From Dyella sp. EPa41 (GTDB taxonomy: Bacteria; Pseudomonadota; Gammaproteobacteria; Xanthomonadales; Rhodanobacteraceae), in contig NZ_BCPR01000018.1 of the NCBI RefSeq assembly GCF_016586165.1, forward strand, positions 1 through 64,000: a DNA stretch of 64,000 nt, read 5' to 3'. Below, one piece after another: positions 55,227 through 62,412 of this stretch (position 1 is its first letter; each line of letters begins with the position of its first letter). Under the pieces are notes generated by a model. The model saw nothing but the letters and a program-made list of their open reading frames with translations, was not told the origin of the DNA and did not search any database. Both the position numbers and the translations under genes were made by a program.

Positions 55227-56508
55227 GCTCGCATCGATCCTGCGCGACGCCTTGCGCAAGGAGCCGCAGGGCGCGTTGTGCGTGGCGTACAGCGGCGGCC
55301 CGGACTCCACCGCGCTGCTGCACGCGCTCGCGCAGCTGCCCGAAGCACATGATCGCGGGCTGCGCGCGCTGCATGTCGATCACGGCCTGCACGCGGACAG
55401 CCACGCCTGGGCCACGCATTGCCGCGAACTCGCGCAGGCATGGCAGGTGCCCTGCCTCGTGCTGCGCGTGGAGGTCAATCACGCGAGCGGGTACGGCCTG
55501 GAAGCCGCCGCGCGCGATGCGCGTTATCGCGCGTTCGCACTCTCGCTGCACGAGGGCGAGCGCATCGTGCTTGGCCATCATCGCGATGACCAGGCCGAAA
55601 CTGTGCTGCTCAAGCTGCTGCGTGGCGCCGGCCCCGAGGGGCTTGGCGGCATGCGCGTGGCGCGCCCGCTCGGACGCGGCATGCTGTGGCGGCCGCTGCT
55701 CGAGGTACCGCGTGAAGCCTTACGCCAGTATGTGGACATGCACGGCCTGCCCTGCATTGCCGATCCGTCGAACGCCGACCATCGATTGACCCGCAACTTC
55801 CTCCGCCACGAGATCCTGCCGCGCCTCACCGAACATTGGCCGCAGGCCGTCGACTCGATCGTGCACAGTGCGCGCCACAGCCGCCAGGCGGCGGAAGCGC
55901 TGTCGCAACAATGGCACGCGGCCCGCAACGCATTGCACGACCCCGCCACCGGCAGCCTCGACGCCGCCGGCTGGCTGGCACTGTCGCCCGCGCTGCGGTA
56001 TCCGCTGCTGGACGACTGGCTGCATGCGCGTGGGCTGCCGGCCCCCACCTCCGCACAGCGCGCACAGATCGAACGCCAGTGCCTGGCGCGCGAAGGCCAG
56101 TTGCCGCGCATCCGTTGGCCGGGCGCGGAGCTGCACGTATGGAAGGGCCGGCTGTGGGCCCTTCCGCCACAACCGGTCATCGACCCGCAGTGGCATGCCG
56201 ATTGGTCCGGCGCGCCACTGGCCTTGCCCGATGGCGGCAGCCTGCAGCTGGAACCGGCGGGCCGACTCGCCGAACCCGTCAGCGTGCGCCTGCGCCAGGG
56301 CGGCGAGCAGTTGCGCCCCGCCGGCAATCCTCACACCCGCGAGCTGCGGGATCTCATGCAGCAGGGCGGCATGCCGCCCTGGCGTCGCCGGGCCTGCCCG
56401 CTGCTGTACGCCGACGGCGAACTGGTCGGCGTGGGCGACCGCTGGCTGACCGAACGAGGTGCCCGATTGTTCGGCACGCATCGACCGCTCTGGCATCCGG
56501 CCTTCTGA
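55219..56508 (+). CDS. tilS: tRNA(Ile)-lysidine synthetase
   Basis: The 429-residue enzyme converts the wobble C of the AUA-reading tRNA-Ile to lysidine, which makes it decode isoleucine. The PP-loop is SGGPDS at residues 25-30. LHVDHGLHADSHAWATHCRE and VLGHHRDDQAETVLLKLLRG are N-type ATPase blocks. NADHRLTRNFLRHEILPRL is the family signature for the substrate. The C-terminal domain has LRQGGEQLRPAGN. The start is GTG at 55219, inside the end of the NYN gene. Confidence 0.95.
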   Translation: MSKLASILRDALRKEPQGALCVAYSGGPDSTALLHALAQLPEAHDRGLRALHVDHGLHADSHAWATHCRELAQAWQVPCLVLRVEVNHASGYGLEAAARDARYRAFALSLHEGERIVLGHHRDDQAETVLLKLLRGAGPEGLGGMRVARPLGRGMLWRPLLEVPREALRQYVDMHGLPCIADPSNADHRLTRNFLRHEILPRLTEHWPQAVDSIVHSARHSRQAAEALSQQWHAARNALHDPATGSLDAAGWLALSPALRYPLLDDWLHARGLPAPTSAQRAQIERQCLAREGQLPRIRWPGAELHVWKGRLWALPPQPVIDPQWHADWSGAPLALPDGGSLQLEPAGRLAEPVSVRLRQGGEQLRPAGNPHTRELRDLMQQGGMPPWRRRACPLLYADGELVGVGDRWLTERGARLFGTHRPLWHPAF

Positions 56509-56601
56509 AGGCCACCATCCCACGGCAAAAAACCGCCACGACGCCGCGTTTGGCCCCCCGCAGATTGATTCCGCACGCCCCCTGCGTTAGCTTTGCGGGC
56601 C

Positions 56602-56859
56602 ATGGCCAAGTCTGCATCCGCCCCCGCCAATCCCGCTCCCGCCGCCGATTTCGAGCATTCGCTGGACGAACTCGAGCAGCTGGTCGCGCGCATGGAAGGC
56701 GGCGAGTTGAGCCTGGACGAATCCCTCGCCTCTTTCGAGCGCGGCATCGGCCTTTATCGCCATTGCCAGCAGGCGCTGGAAAGTGCCGAACTGCGCGTGC
56801 GACTCCTGCTTGATCCCGATGCTCCCGACCACGCCGAACCGTTTGAACCCGAGCTCTGA
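56602..56859 (+). CDS. xseB: Exodeoxyribonuclease VII small subunit
   Basis: The 85-residue protein is of usual size. [20 protein letters not shown] and [20 protein letters not shown] are the family blocks of XseB, which forms coiled-coil helices around XseA to cut single-stranded DNA. It starts at the ATG at 56602 (a TTG three codons upstream is possible). The end overlaps ispA by about 40 bases, if ispA starts at 56819. Confidence 0.94.
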   Translation: MAKSASAPANPAPAADFEHSLDELEQLVARMEGGELSLDESLASFERGIGLYRHCQQALESAELRVRLLLDPDAPDHAEPFEPEL

Positions 56860-57742
56860 ACTCGGAGCCCGTCTCAAGTCGCTGATCGTGCGCGCCGATG
56901 AGGCACTGGCCCGCTCGCTGCCGTCGGAAGACACCGCTCCCTTCGAATTGCATCGCGCCATGCGCTACGCCGTGCTCGGCGGCGGCAAGCGCCTGCGCCC
57001 GCTGCTGGTGTACGCCGCAGGCCACGCCTTCGGCGAAACAGGCTCGCGCCTGGATGCGCCGGCCTGCGCAGTGGAGCTGATCCACGCCTACTCGCTGGTG
57101 CACGACGACCTGCCCGCGATGGATGACGACTCGCTGCGCCGTGGCCGTCCCACCTGCCACATCGTGTTCGGCGAGGCGATGGCTATCCTTGCGGGCGACG
57201 CACTGCAGGCGCTCGCCTTCGAGTTGCTGGCCCACGACATCGAACTGGGCGTGGCGCCCGCGCGCTGCGTGGAGATGCTCCGCGTGCTGGGTCGAGCCTG
57301 CGGGGCCGAGGGCATGGCCGGCGGCCAGGCGCTGGACCTTGCCGCCGTGGGCCGCAAGCTGACGCTGGCCGAACTGGAACACATGCATGCCTGCAAGACC
57401 GGTGCGCTGATCCGCGCATCGGTGCGCCTCGGCGCCCTCGCGGCCGGCGCATCCGATGATGCGCTGGCCGCGCTCGATCGCTATGCCCATGCAGTGGGCC
57501 TGGCCTTCCAGGTGCGCGACGACATCCTCGACGTGGAAGGCGAAGCTGCCGTGATCGGCAAGACTGCCGGCAAGGATGCGGCCGCCGACAAGCCGACCTT
57601 TCCCTCCATCATCGGCATGGAAGCGTCGCGCGAACATCTCGCCCGCCTCACCAGCGACGCCCTGGAAGCCATCGCGCCGCTGGGCGAGCAAGCCACCCTG
57701 CTGGAAGAACTGGCGCGCTACGCCGCCGCCCGCCTGCACTGA
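56819..57742 (+). CDS. ispA: Farnesyl diphosphate synthase (geranyltranstransferase)
   Basis: The product has 307 residues from the ATG at 56819, or 299 from a TTG at 56843 which removes most of the overlap with xseB. It joins two IPP units to DMAPP to give farnesyl-PP. The first Asp-rich motif is [20 protein letters not shown] and the second is [27 protein letters not shown] is the other family block. Its product is the primer of UppS in this same window. The usual partner dxs is not adjacent; a repeat array follows instead. Confidence 0.95.
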   Translation: MLPTTPNRLNPSSELGARLKSLIVRADEALARSLPSEDTAPFELHRAMRYAVLGGGKRLRPLLVYAAGHAFGETGSRLDAPACAVELIHAYSLVHDDLPAMDDDSLRRGRPTCHIVFGEAMAILAGDALQALAFELLAHDIELGVAPARCVEMLRVLGRACGAEGMAGGQALDLAAVGRKLTLAELEHMHACKTGALIRASVRLGALAAGASDDALAALDRYAHAVGLAFQVRDDILDVEGEAAVIGKTAGKDAAADKPTFPSIIGMEASREHLARLTSDALEAIAPLGEQATLLEELARYAAARLH

Positions 57743-57751
57743 CTGGTCCGG

Positions 57752-58100
57752 CTGGTTGCGGGGGCGCACCCTGGGCGCGACAAGCCTACGCAGCGGCAAC
57801 GCCACCGCGCCGCGGTCGCCCACTGGGTGGGCTCCTACAACAAAAGCGCCGCCCGCTTCCCCTGTAGGAGCGCACCCTGTGCGCGACAAGCCTACACAGC
57901 GGCAACGCCACCGCGCCGCGGTCGCCCACTGGGTGGGCTCCTACAAAAAAAGCGCCGCCCGCTTCCCCTGTAGGAGCGCACCCTGTGCGCGACAAGCCTA
58001 CGCAGCGGTAACACCACGACGCCGCGGTCGCCCACTGGGTGGGCTCCTATAAAAAAAGGCGCCGCCCCCTCACCTGTAGGAGCGCACCCGGTGCGCGATC
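57752..58100. repeat. Tandem REPIN array, 106-base period, after ispA
   Basis: This is a second array of the family at 53999. The first unit is degenerate at its left end (57752). Good units start at 57862 and 57968, with a truncated one at 58074, giving a period of 106. Left end (TGTAGGAGCGCACCC), right end (TGGGCTCCTACA) and A-tract are the same as in the other array. It lies between ispA and the Gly/His-rich gene. About 75 bases up to the next start (58177) hold no other signal that I can see. Confidence 0.85.
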
Positions 58101-58176
58101 GCAGTATCCGGAACTCCTGGTCAACAACGTCCGCACACAGACGTTTCCTGGGGGAACCTCCGCTGACGCCCCGTCG

Positions 58177-58935
58177 ATGACCGCCACGCCATCCCCAACC
58201 CAGCGACTGCTGGGCTCGATCTTCCTGGCCACACTGCTCGTGCTGCACGCCCATGCAGCGCCCGTGCAGAAGCCCGACTTCAGCGGTGCCTGGCGCCTCG
58301 ACGACCGCAACAGCGACACCACCGACACGCTGACGGCGGCCATGCGCACCGAGGCGCGCAACGAACAGCAGGCCTCGCTTCCCCAGAATGCGAATGCGAC
58401 AAGCGCCGGCGCTCCCGCTGGCGCCGGCGCCGGCGGCGGGCGCCACGGTGGCGGCATGGGAGGCCACGGCGGTGGCATGGGTGGCGGTGGCATGGGCGGT
58501 CACGGCGGCGGCATGGGCGGCGGCGGACACGGCCGCCATGGCGACAGCGGCACCGGCACCGCCAAGAAGCCGGACACCGACAAGGACCCCATCGCCACGG
58601 CGACCTATCCGATGCCGCCGATGCTGAAGTTGGACTCGGTGCTGCTCGTGCAGCAGGACGACAAGACGTTCCAGGTACGTCTCAACGACGGCAGCCAGCT
58701 CACCGGCAAGCTCGACGGGCAGGCGCGGCAATCACTCAGCGGCAATGCGATGGTGCGTGGCCATGTGGAGAACGGGCAGCTGCGCGTTTCCGTGCAATAC
58801 GCCGACGGCATGCAGCTGGAACAGACCTGGGCGTTGTCGCCGGACGGCCAGCAGATGGTCGTTACCGGCGCCTGGAAGATACCCGCGCTGGAGCAGCCCG
58901 TGACGTTCAAGCGCACCTACGTCGGGCTTCACTAG
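58177..58935 (+). CDS. Exported Gly/His-rich protein of unknown function
   Basis: The 252-residue protein has a signal peptide (ending near HAHAAPV). A low-complexity middle at about residues 80-125 is made of repeated GGG(M/H)GGHGG units, rich in His and Met. A C-terminal domain (residues 140-252) has MLKLDSVLLVQQDDKTFQVR and QLEQTWALSPDGQQMVVTGA, resembling small lipocalin-like or beta-sandwich folds. His- and Met-rich stretches often bind copper or nickel, which is a possibility here. I start at the ATG at 58177. The upstream in-frame residues come from the repeat array. Confidence 0.7.
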   Translation: MTATPSPTQRLLGSIFLATLLVLHAHAAPVQKPDFSGAWRLDDRNSDTTDTLTAAMRTEARNEQQASLPQNANATSAGAPAGAGAGGGRHGGGMGGHGGGMGGGGMGGHGGGMGGGGHGRHGDSGTGTAKKPDTDKDPIATATYPMPPMLKLDSVLLVQQDDKTFQVRLNDGSQLTGKLDGQARQSLSGNAMVRGHVENGQLRVSVQYADGMQLEQTWALSPDGQQMVVTGAWKIPALEQPVTFKRTYVGLH

Positions 58936-58940
58936 ACACG

Positions 58941-58967
58941 AAAAAGGCGGCCCTTAGGCCGCCTTTT
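58941..58967. terminator. Bidirectional terminator
   Basis: GGCGGCC at 58946-58952 and GGCCGCC at 58957-58963 enclose a CTTA loop. AAAAA precedes and TTTT follows, so it can stop both the plus-strand gene ending at 58935 and the minus-strand gene ending at 58987. Confidence 0.88.
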
Positions 58968-58986
58968 CCCTTCGCCCGCCAGTGGC

Positions 58987-59424
58987 TTACTTGATGAGCC
59001 GCAACGTGAACGGATAGCGGTAGCGGACACCCTCGTTGGCGCGGATGCCGGCCAGGATGGTGAACACCAGCCAGGCGATGCCGACGACCACGCCGATGGG
59101 AATGGCCAGCAGCACGCCCAACCCGAACGTGATGGCGGTCAGCACCAGCAGTGCCACGCCAATGATGGCGACGGTGATGTTGAAGTTCAGCGCTTCCTTG
59201 GCCTGGTCGTCCACGAAGGGCATGGTGTCCTTCTTGACCAGCCAGATGATCAACGGACCAAGAAAGCAGCCCCAGCCGAACCAGGCGCCGGTGACGATGC
59301 ACCCCAGCAACGCGGACAGGTGGGCGAAGAGCGCCCATTGACGCTCATCGGCGGAGGGCATGTCGGAGGGCCCTGCGGGGCCCGCCGACGGCGGCGGTAC
59401 GACGGACTCGGGCGGAACGCTCAT
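58987..59424 (-). CDS. DUF4870 family membrane protein
   Basis: The 145-residue protein has a Pro-rich N-terminus (VPPPSAGPAGPSD) and then ERQWALFAHLSALLGCIVTG, the start of the DUF4870 domain, with three hydrophobic helices. FLGPLIIWLVKKDTMPFVDD and EALNFNITVAIIG are family blocks. Its function is not known. Relatives are common as small inner-membrane proteins. It ends at the bidirectional terminator. Confidence 0.85.
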   Translation of the reverse strand: MSVPPESVVPPPSAGPAGPSDMPSADERQWALFAHLSALLGCIVTGAWFGWGCFLGPLIIWLVKKDTMPFVDDQAKEALNFNITVAIIGVALLVLTAITFGLGVLLAIPIGVVVGIAWLVFTILAGIRANEGVRYRYPFTLRLIK

Positions 59425-59535
59425 GCGTGCTTCTCCTGTCGTGAACCTGTGTTGTCAGGGCCGGTCCCCAGCGCCGGCAAGCGCGATCCTAGCAAGGTCG
59501 CGCAGGTTTTTCCGATGCCGGAAGGCCTAGAAGAC

Positions 59536-60888
59536 CTACTCGCCGGCGATCGTCATCTGTTCCAGCAGGATCGAGCCGGTGAGGATGTGCGAGCGCGGGT
59601 CCACGTCGGCGCCGACGGCCACGATGTTGGCGTACATGTCGCGCAGGTTCGCCGCGATGGTGATCTCCTCCACCGGATAGGCGAGCTGCCCGTTTTCCAC
59701 CCAGAAGCCGGCCGCGCCGCGCGAGTAGTCGCCCGTCACGGTGGACACGCCCTGCCCCATCACTTCGGTCACCAGCAGGCCGGTGCCCATGCGCTTGAGC
59801 ATCGCGGCGAAATCGTCCTGGCCGCCTTCGACGATCAGGTTGTGGACGCCACCCGCGTTGCCGGTCGATTCCAGGCCGAGCTTGCGGGCCGAATAGCTGC
59901 CCAGCACGTAGCGCGCCAGCACGCCGTTCTCCACCAGCGCACTGTCGCGCGTCGCCACGCCCTCGGCGTCGAACGCGCTGGAACCCTGTCCGCGCATCAG
60001 GAACGGGCGTTCCACGATATTCAGCCACGAGGGCATGACCTGCTTGCCGGCATGATCGAGCAGGAAGCTGGCGCGACGGTACAGCGCGCCGCCGCTTACC
60101 GCGCCGATGAAATGGCCGATCAGGCCCCGTGCCACTTCCGGCGCGAACATCACCGGGCATTGCCGCGTGGAAAGGCTGCGCGCTCCCATGCGGGACAAGG
60201 TCCGCTGCGCCGCCTTGTCGCCCAGCGCCGCCGCGCTCATGAAATCGTCGGCGGAGCGCACGCTGTCGTACCAGTAGTCGCGTTGCATGCCCTCTTCGTC
60301 ACCAGCGATCAGCGAGAGCGACAGCGAATGGCGGGTGCCGCGCTCGCGTCCCAGGAAACCATGCGAATTGGCGTAGACCGCGATGGCCTCGCCCATCTGC
60401 ACGCTGGCGCCGTCGGAATGGGTGATGCCGGCGTGGCTGCGGCCGGCGTCCTCGATCTGCTTGCCCAGCGCGATCGCACCCTCGGTGTCGATGCGCCACG
60501 GATGCCACAGGTCCAGGTCGGGGAACTGGGTGGCCATGCGCGCGGCATCGGCCAGGCCGGCGGCCTCGTCTTCCTCGGTATAGCGGGCGATCGCGCAAGC
60601 CTGGTCCAGCGTGGCCTGGATCGAACCGGGGTTGAGGTCGGCGGTGCTGGCCGAGCCCTTGCGCTTGCCGAAATACACGGTGAGGCCGAAACCGCGGTCG
60701 CGCGTATGCTCCACCGTCTCCACCTCGCCCAGGCGCACGTTCACGTTCAACCCGGTGTCGATGCTGGCCGCCACCTCGGCCTGGCTGGCGCCGGCGGCGC
60801 GGGCGCGGCGGATCACGTCCTCGGCCAGTTGGGCCAGTCGATCGAGTTCTTCGAGGCTGCGGTCCTGGGTGGGGCTGAGTTCGGTCAC
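59536..60888 (-). CDS. pmbA: Metalloprotease subunit PmbA (TldE)
   Basis: The 450-residue protein is the usual length. TldD and TldE form a heterodimer that clips peptides, for example in microcin maturation and antitoxin decay. TldE has no HExxH zinc motif of its own, and none is seen here. The family blocks are TGLNVNVRLGEVETVEHTRD, SRGAAGFWVENGQLAYPVEE and ANLRDMYANIVAVGADVDPR. The start is a GTG at 60886-60888, with AGGA nearby. Copy B of the non-coding element ends 18 bases upstream. yjgA (darP) is close, as in E. coli. Confidence 0.94.
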   Translation of the reverse strand: MTELSPTQDRSLEELDRLAQLAEDVIRRARAAGASQAEVAASIDTGLNVNVRLGEVETVEHTRDRGFGLTVYFGKRKGSASTADLNPGSIQATLDQACAIARYTEEDEAAGLADAARMATQFPDLDLWHPWRIDTEGAIALGKQIEDAGRSHAGITHSDGASVQMGEAIAVYANSHGFLGRERGTRHSLSLSLIAGDEEGMQRDYWYDSVRSADDFMSAAALGDKAAQRTLSRMGARSLSTRQCPVMFAPEVARGLIGHFIGAVSGGALYRRASFLLDHAGKQVMPSWLNIVERPFLMRGQGSSAFDAEGVATRDSALVENGVLARYVLGSYSARKLGLESTGNAGGVHNLIVEGGQDDFAAMLKRMGTGLLVTEVMGQGVSTVTGDYSRGAAGFWVENGQLAYPVEEITIAANLRDMYANIVAVGADVDPRSHILTGSILLEQMTIAGE

Positions 60889-60906
60889 TCGTCAAATTCC
60901 TGCCAT

Positions 60907-61164
60907 AGAGTCTGGTTCGTGTCTTGCTGCAGCCCGTGCCGGGAGCTGTTTGCTTGCCTGCCGGGGAAGAGCGGGGGAGTGTATGTCAATGCACGACTAT
61001 GAGATGACGCCGGCTGGCGGGCAAACAGGCCCTGCCCGAAGGGTTTGCCGCCCAGGGCACCCATGCCGGCGCCCCGAGGCTTGACCCGAGGGCCAGCCAG
61101 GCGCTGCGCCACGAAACATTCGCATGGGCAAACGCGGACCACAGGAAGGCACGAACCAGGCTCC
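60907..61164 (-). other. Structured non-coding element, copy B (upstream of pmbA)
   Basis: Read on the minus strand, this 258-base element has 5' and 3' ends (61164-61133 and 60938-60907) complementary over 32 bases without gaps. There are 24 Watson-Crick and four G-U pairs. Inside, GTTTGCC at 61133-61127 pairs with GGCAAAC at 61049-61043, CTGTTTGC at 61028-61021 with GCAAACAG at 60953-60946, and GTGCAT with ATACAC at 60994-60979. It aligns with copy A (33855-34175) through GCGCCTGGCTGGCC, CTGTTTGC and AACAGCTCCCGGC. The paired ends differ between copies but keep pairing. No protein is credible. Confidence 0.75.
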
Positions 61165-61257
61165 GGTAACGGGTAGAATACGCGGTCCAACCCGCGTGAC
61201 TTCCCAAGATGGGGGTGGCGCGGCCGAATGCAAAGAGCGTCCCGCGGAGATAAGCCC

Positions 61258-61506
61258 ATGTCACCGGCAGCCGGCATCTACCGCCACTACAAAGGCCAGC
61301 GTTATCGCGTCCTGGGCACCGCCCGGCATAGCGAGACGATGGAAGAGGTAGTGGTCTACCAGGCGCTCTATGGCGACTTCGGGCTGTGGGTACGCCCTGC
61401 CGTCATGTTCTGCGAAACCGTGGAATGGGACGGCGAACCGATTCCGCGCTTTGCGCTGGAGCAGGCCGAGCCCGACCCGTTCGATCACGCCGACGCCGCA
61501 CGCTGA
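61258..61506 (+). CDS. DUF1653 family protein
   Basis: The 82-residue protein begins at the ATG at 61258, with GCGGAG at a good distance. GIYRHYKGQRYRVLGTARHS followed by EEVVVYQALYGDFGLWVRP and FCETVEWDGEPIPRF make up the whole DUF1653 domain. It is a small SH3-like fold of unknown role. It is divergent from pmbA, with copy B and a possible promoter (TAGAAT near 61174) between. yjgA (darP) follows at 30 bases. Confidence 0.87.
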   Translation: MSPAAGIYRHYKGQRYRVLGTARHSETMEEVVVYQALYGDFGLWVRPAVMFCETVEWDGEPIPRFALEQAEPDPFDHADAAR

Positions 61507-61535
61507 GTGCCACCCCGGCCCGCTGGAAGTTTTCC

Positions 61536-62117
61536 GTGAAACGCACCTATACCCACGACCCCGACCACGATTACGGCCCCACCCGCACGCAGCAGCGCCG
61601 TGACGCGCTGGCCGTGCTGGCGCTGGCCCAGCAGCTGATGGAGATGCCGCCATCGAAGCTGGCGCGACTGGCATTGCCCGAGGACGTGGAACGCGAGATC
61701 GCCAACACGCGCCGCATCACCGCGCACATCGCGCGCAAGCGGCAGCTGCAGTTCCTCGCCAAGGTCATGCGCCGGCATGACGCCGACGTGTTCGACGGCG
61801 TGCGCGCCGCGCTTGGCGAGAACAAGGAGCGCCAGCGGCAGGAAACCGCCGCCATGCATCGCATGGAGGCCCTGCGCGAACGCCTGCTGGAAAACACCGA
61901 CGAAGCGATGAGCCAGCTCATCGCCGAATACCCGGGCGTGGACCGCCAGCACCTGCGTTCGCTGGTGCGCCAGGCCAAGGCCGAGAAGGACGCCAACAAG
62001 CCGCCGCGCGCGTATCGCGAGATCTACCAGTTGCTCAAGCAGCTGGCGGCGGGTGGCGAAAGCGACGAGGTTGCCGATGAAGGCGGCGAAGAGCTGCCGG
62101 GCAACGCTGAAGACTGA
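61536..62117 (+). CDS. yjgA: Ribosome-associated protein YjgA (DarP, DUF615)
   Basis: The 193-residue protein starts with GTG at 61536, with GGAAG upstream. TRTQQRRDALAVLALAQQLM and PEDVEREIANTRRITAHIAR are family blocks of DUF615/YjgA (renamed DarP), which joins late steps of large-subunit assembly. Two four-helix bundles fit the lengths. The proximity to pmbA is conserved with E. coli. The C-terminal tail is acidic. A REPIN hairpin follows the stop. Confidence 0.92.
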   Translation: MKRTYTHDPDHDYGPTRTQQRRDALAVLALAQQLMEMPPSKLARLALPEDVEREIANTRRITAHIARKRQLQFLAKVMRRHDADVFDGVRAALGENKERQRQETAAMHRMEALRERLLENTDEAMSQLIAEYPGVDRQHLRSLVRQAKAEKDANKPPRAYREIYQLLKQLAAGGESDEVADEGGEELPGNAED

Positions 62118-62125
62118 GGTCGCCT

Positions 62126-62190
62126 GATCGCGCACTGGGTGCGCTCCTACATCAGCTCCCCACCTGTAGGAGCGCACCCAGTGCGCGATC
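62126..62190. repeat. REPIN-type perfect hairpin after yjgA
   Basis: 62126-62151 and 62165-62190 are exact reverse complements over 26 bases (GATCGCGCACTGGG and TGCGCTCCTACA against TGTAGGAGCGCACCC). They are separated by 13 bases. This is the end sequence of the 108-base repeat, here as a compact pair in the opposite order. It separates convergent genes and may stop transcription from both sides. Confidence 0.8.
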
Positions 62191-62199
62191 GGACCCGCA

Positions 62200-62412
62200 T
62201 CAAACCTCAGTTGCCCGAAAACGCGAGCAACTATCCTCCGGCGACACCCACGCATCGTGCACCTCGCACAACGCGCTCGCACCGATGCTCGCGCCATAGG
62301 CGGAACCCAACGACGCCATGCCCGGCAGACGCCGTTCGATCTCGCGCGGATCGTCGCGACGAAACCGGCAATGCCGGCAGCACGCCGCGCGACGATCGGC
62401 GACCTCGCTCAT
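62200..62412 (-). CDS. Small Cys-rich protein coupled to the YeiH-type gene
   Basis: The 70-residue protein starts at the ATG at 62410-62412, which overlaps the stop of the transporter gene by four bases. It has RAACCRHCRFRRDDPREIER at the N-terminus, ASALCEVHDAW in the middle and DSCSRF near the end. The spacing CRHC, CEVH and a late Cys suggests a metal site with four Cys/His ligands. I know similar small proteins in proteobacteria but no named function. Tight coupling suggests it works with, or is expressed together with, the transporter. Confidence 0.65.
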   Translation of the reverse strand: MSEVADRRAACCRHCRFRRDDPREIERRLPGMASLGSAYGASIGASALCEVHDAWVSPEDSCSRFRATEV

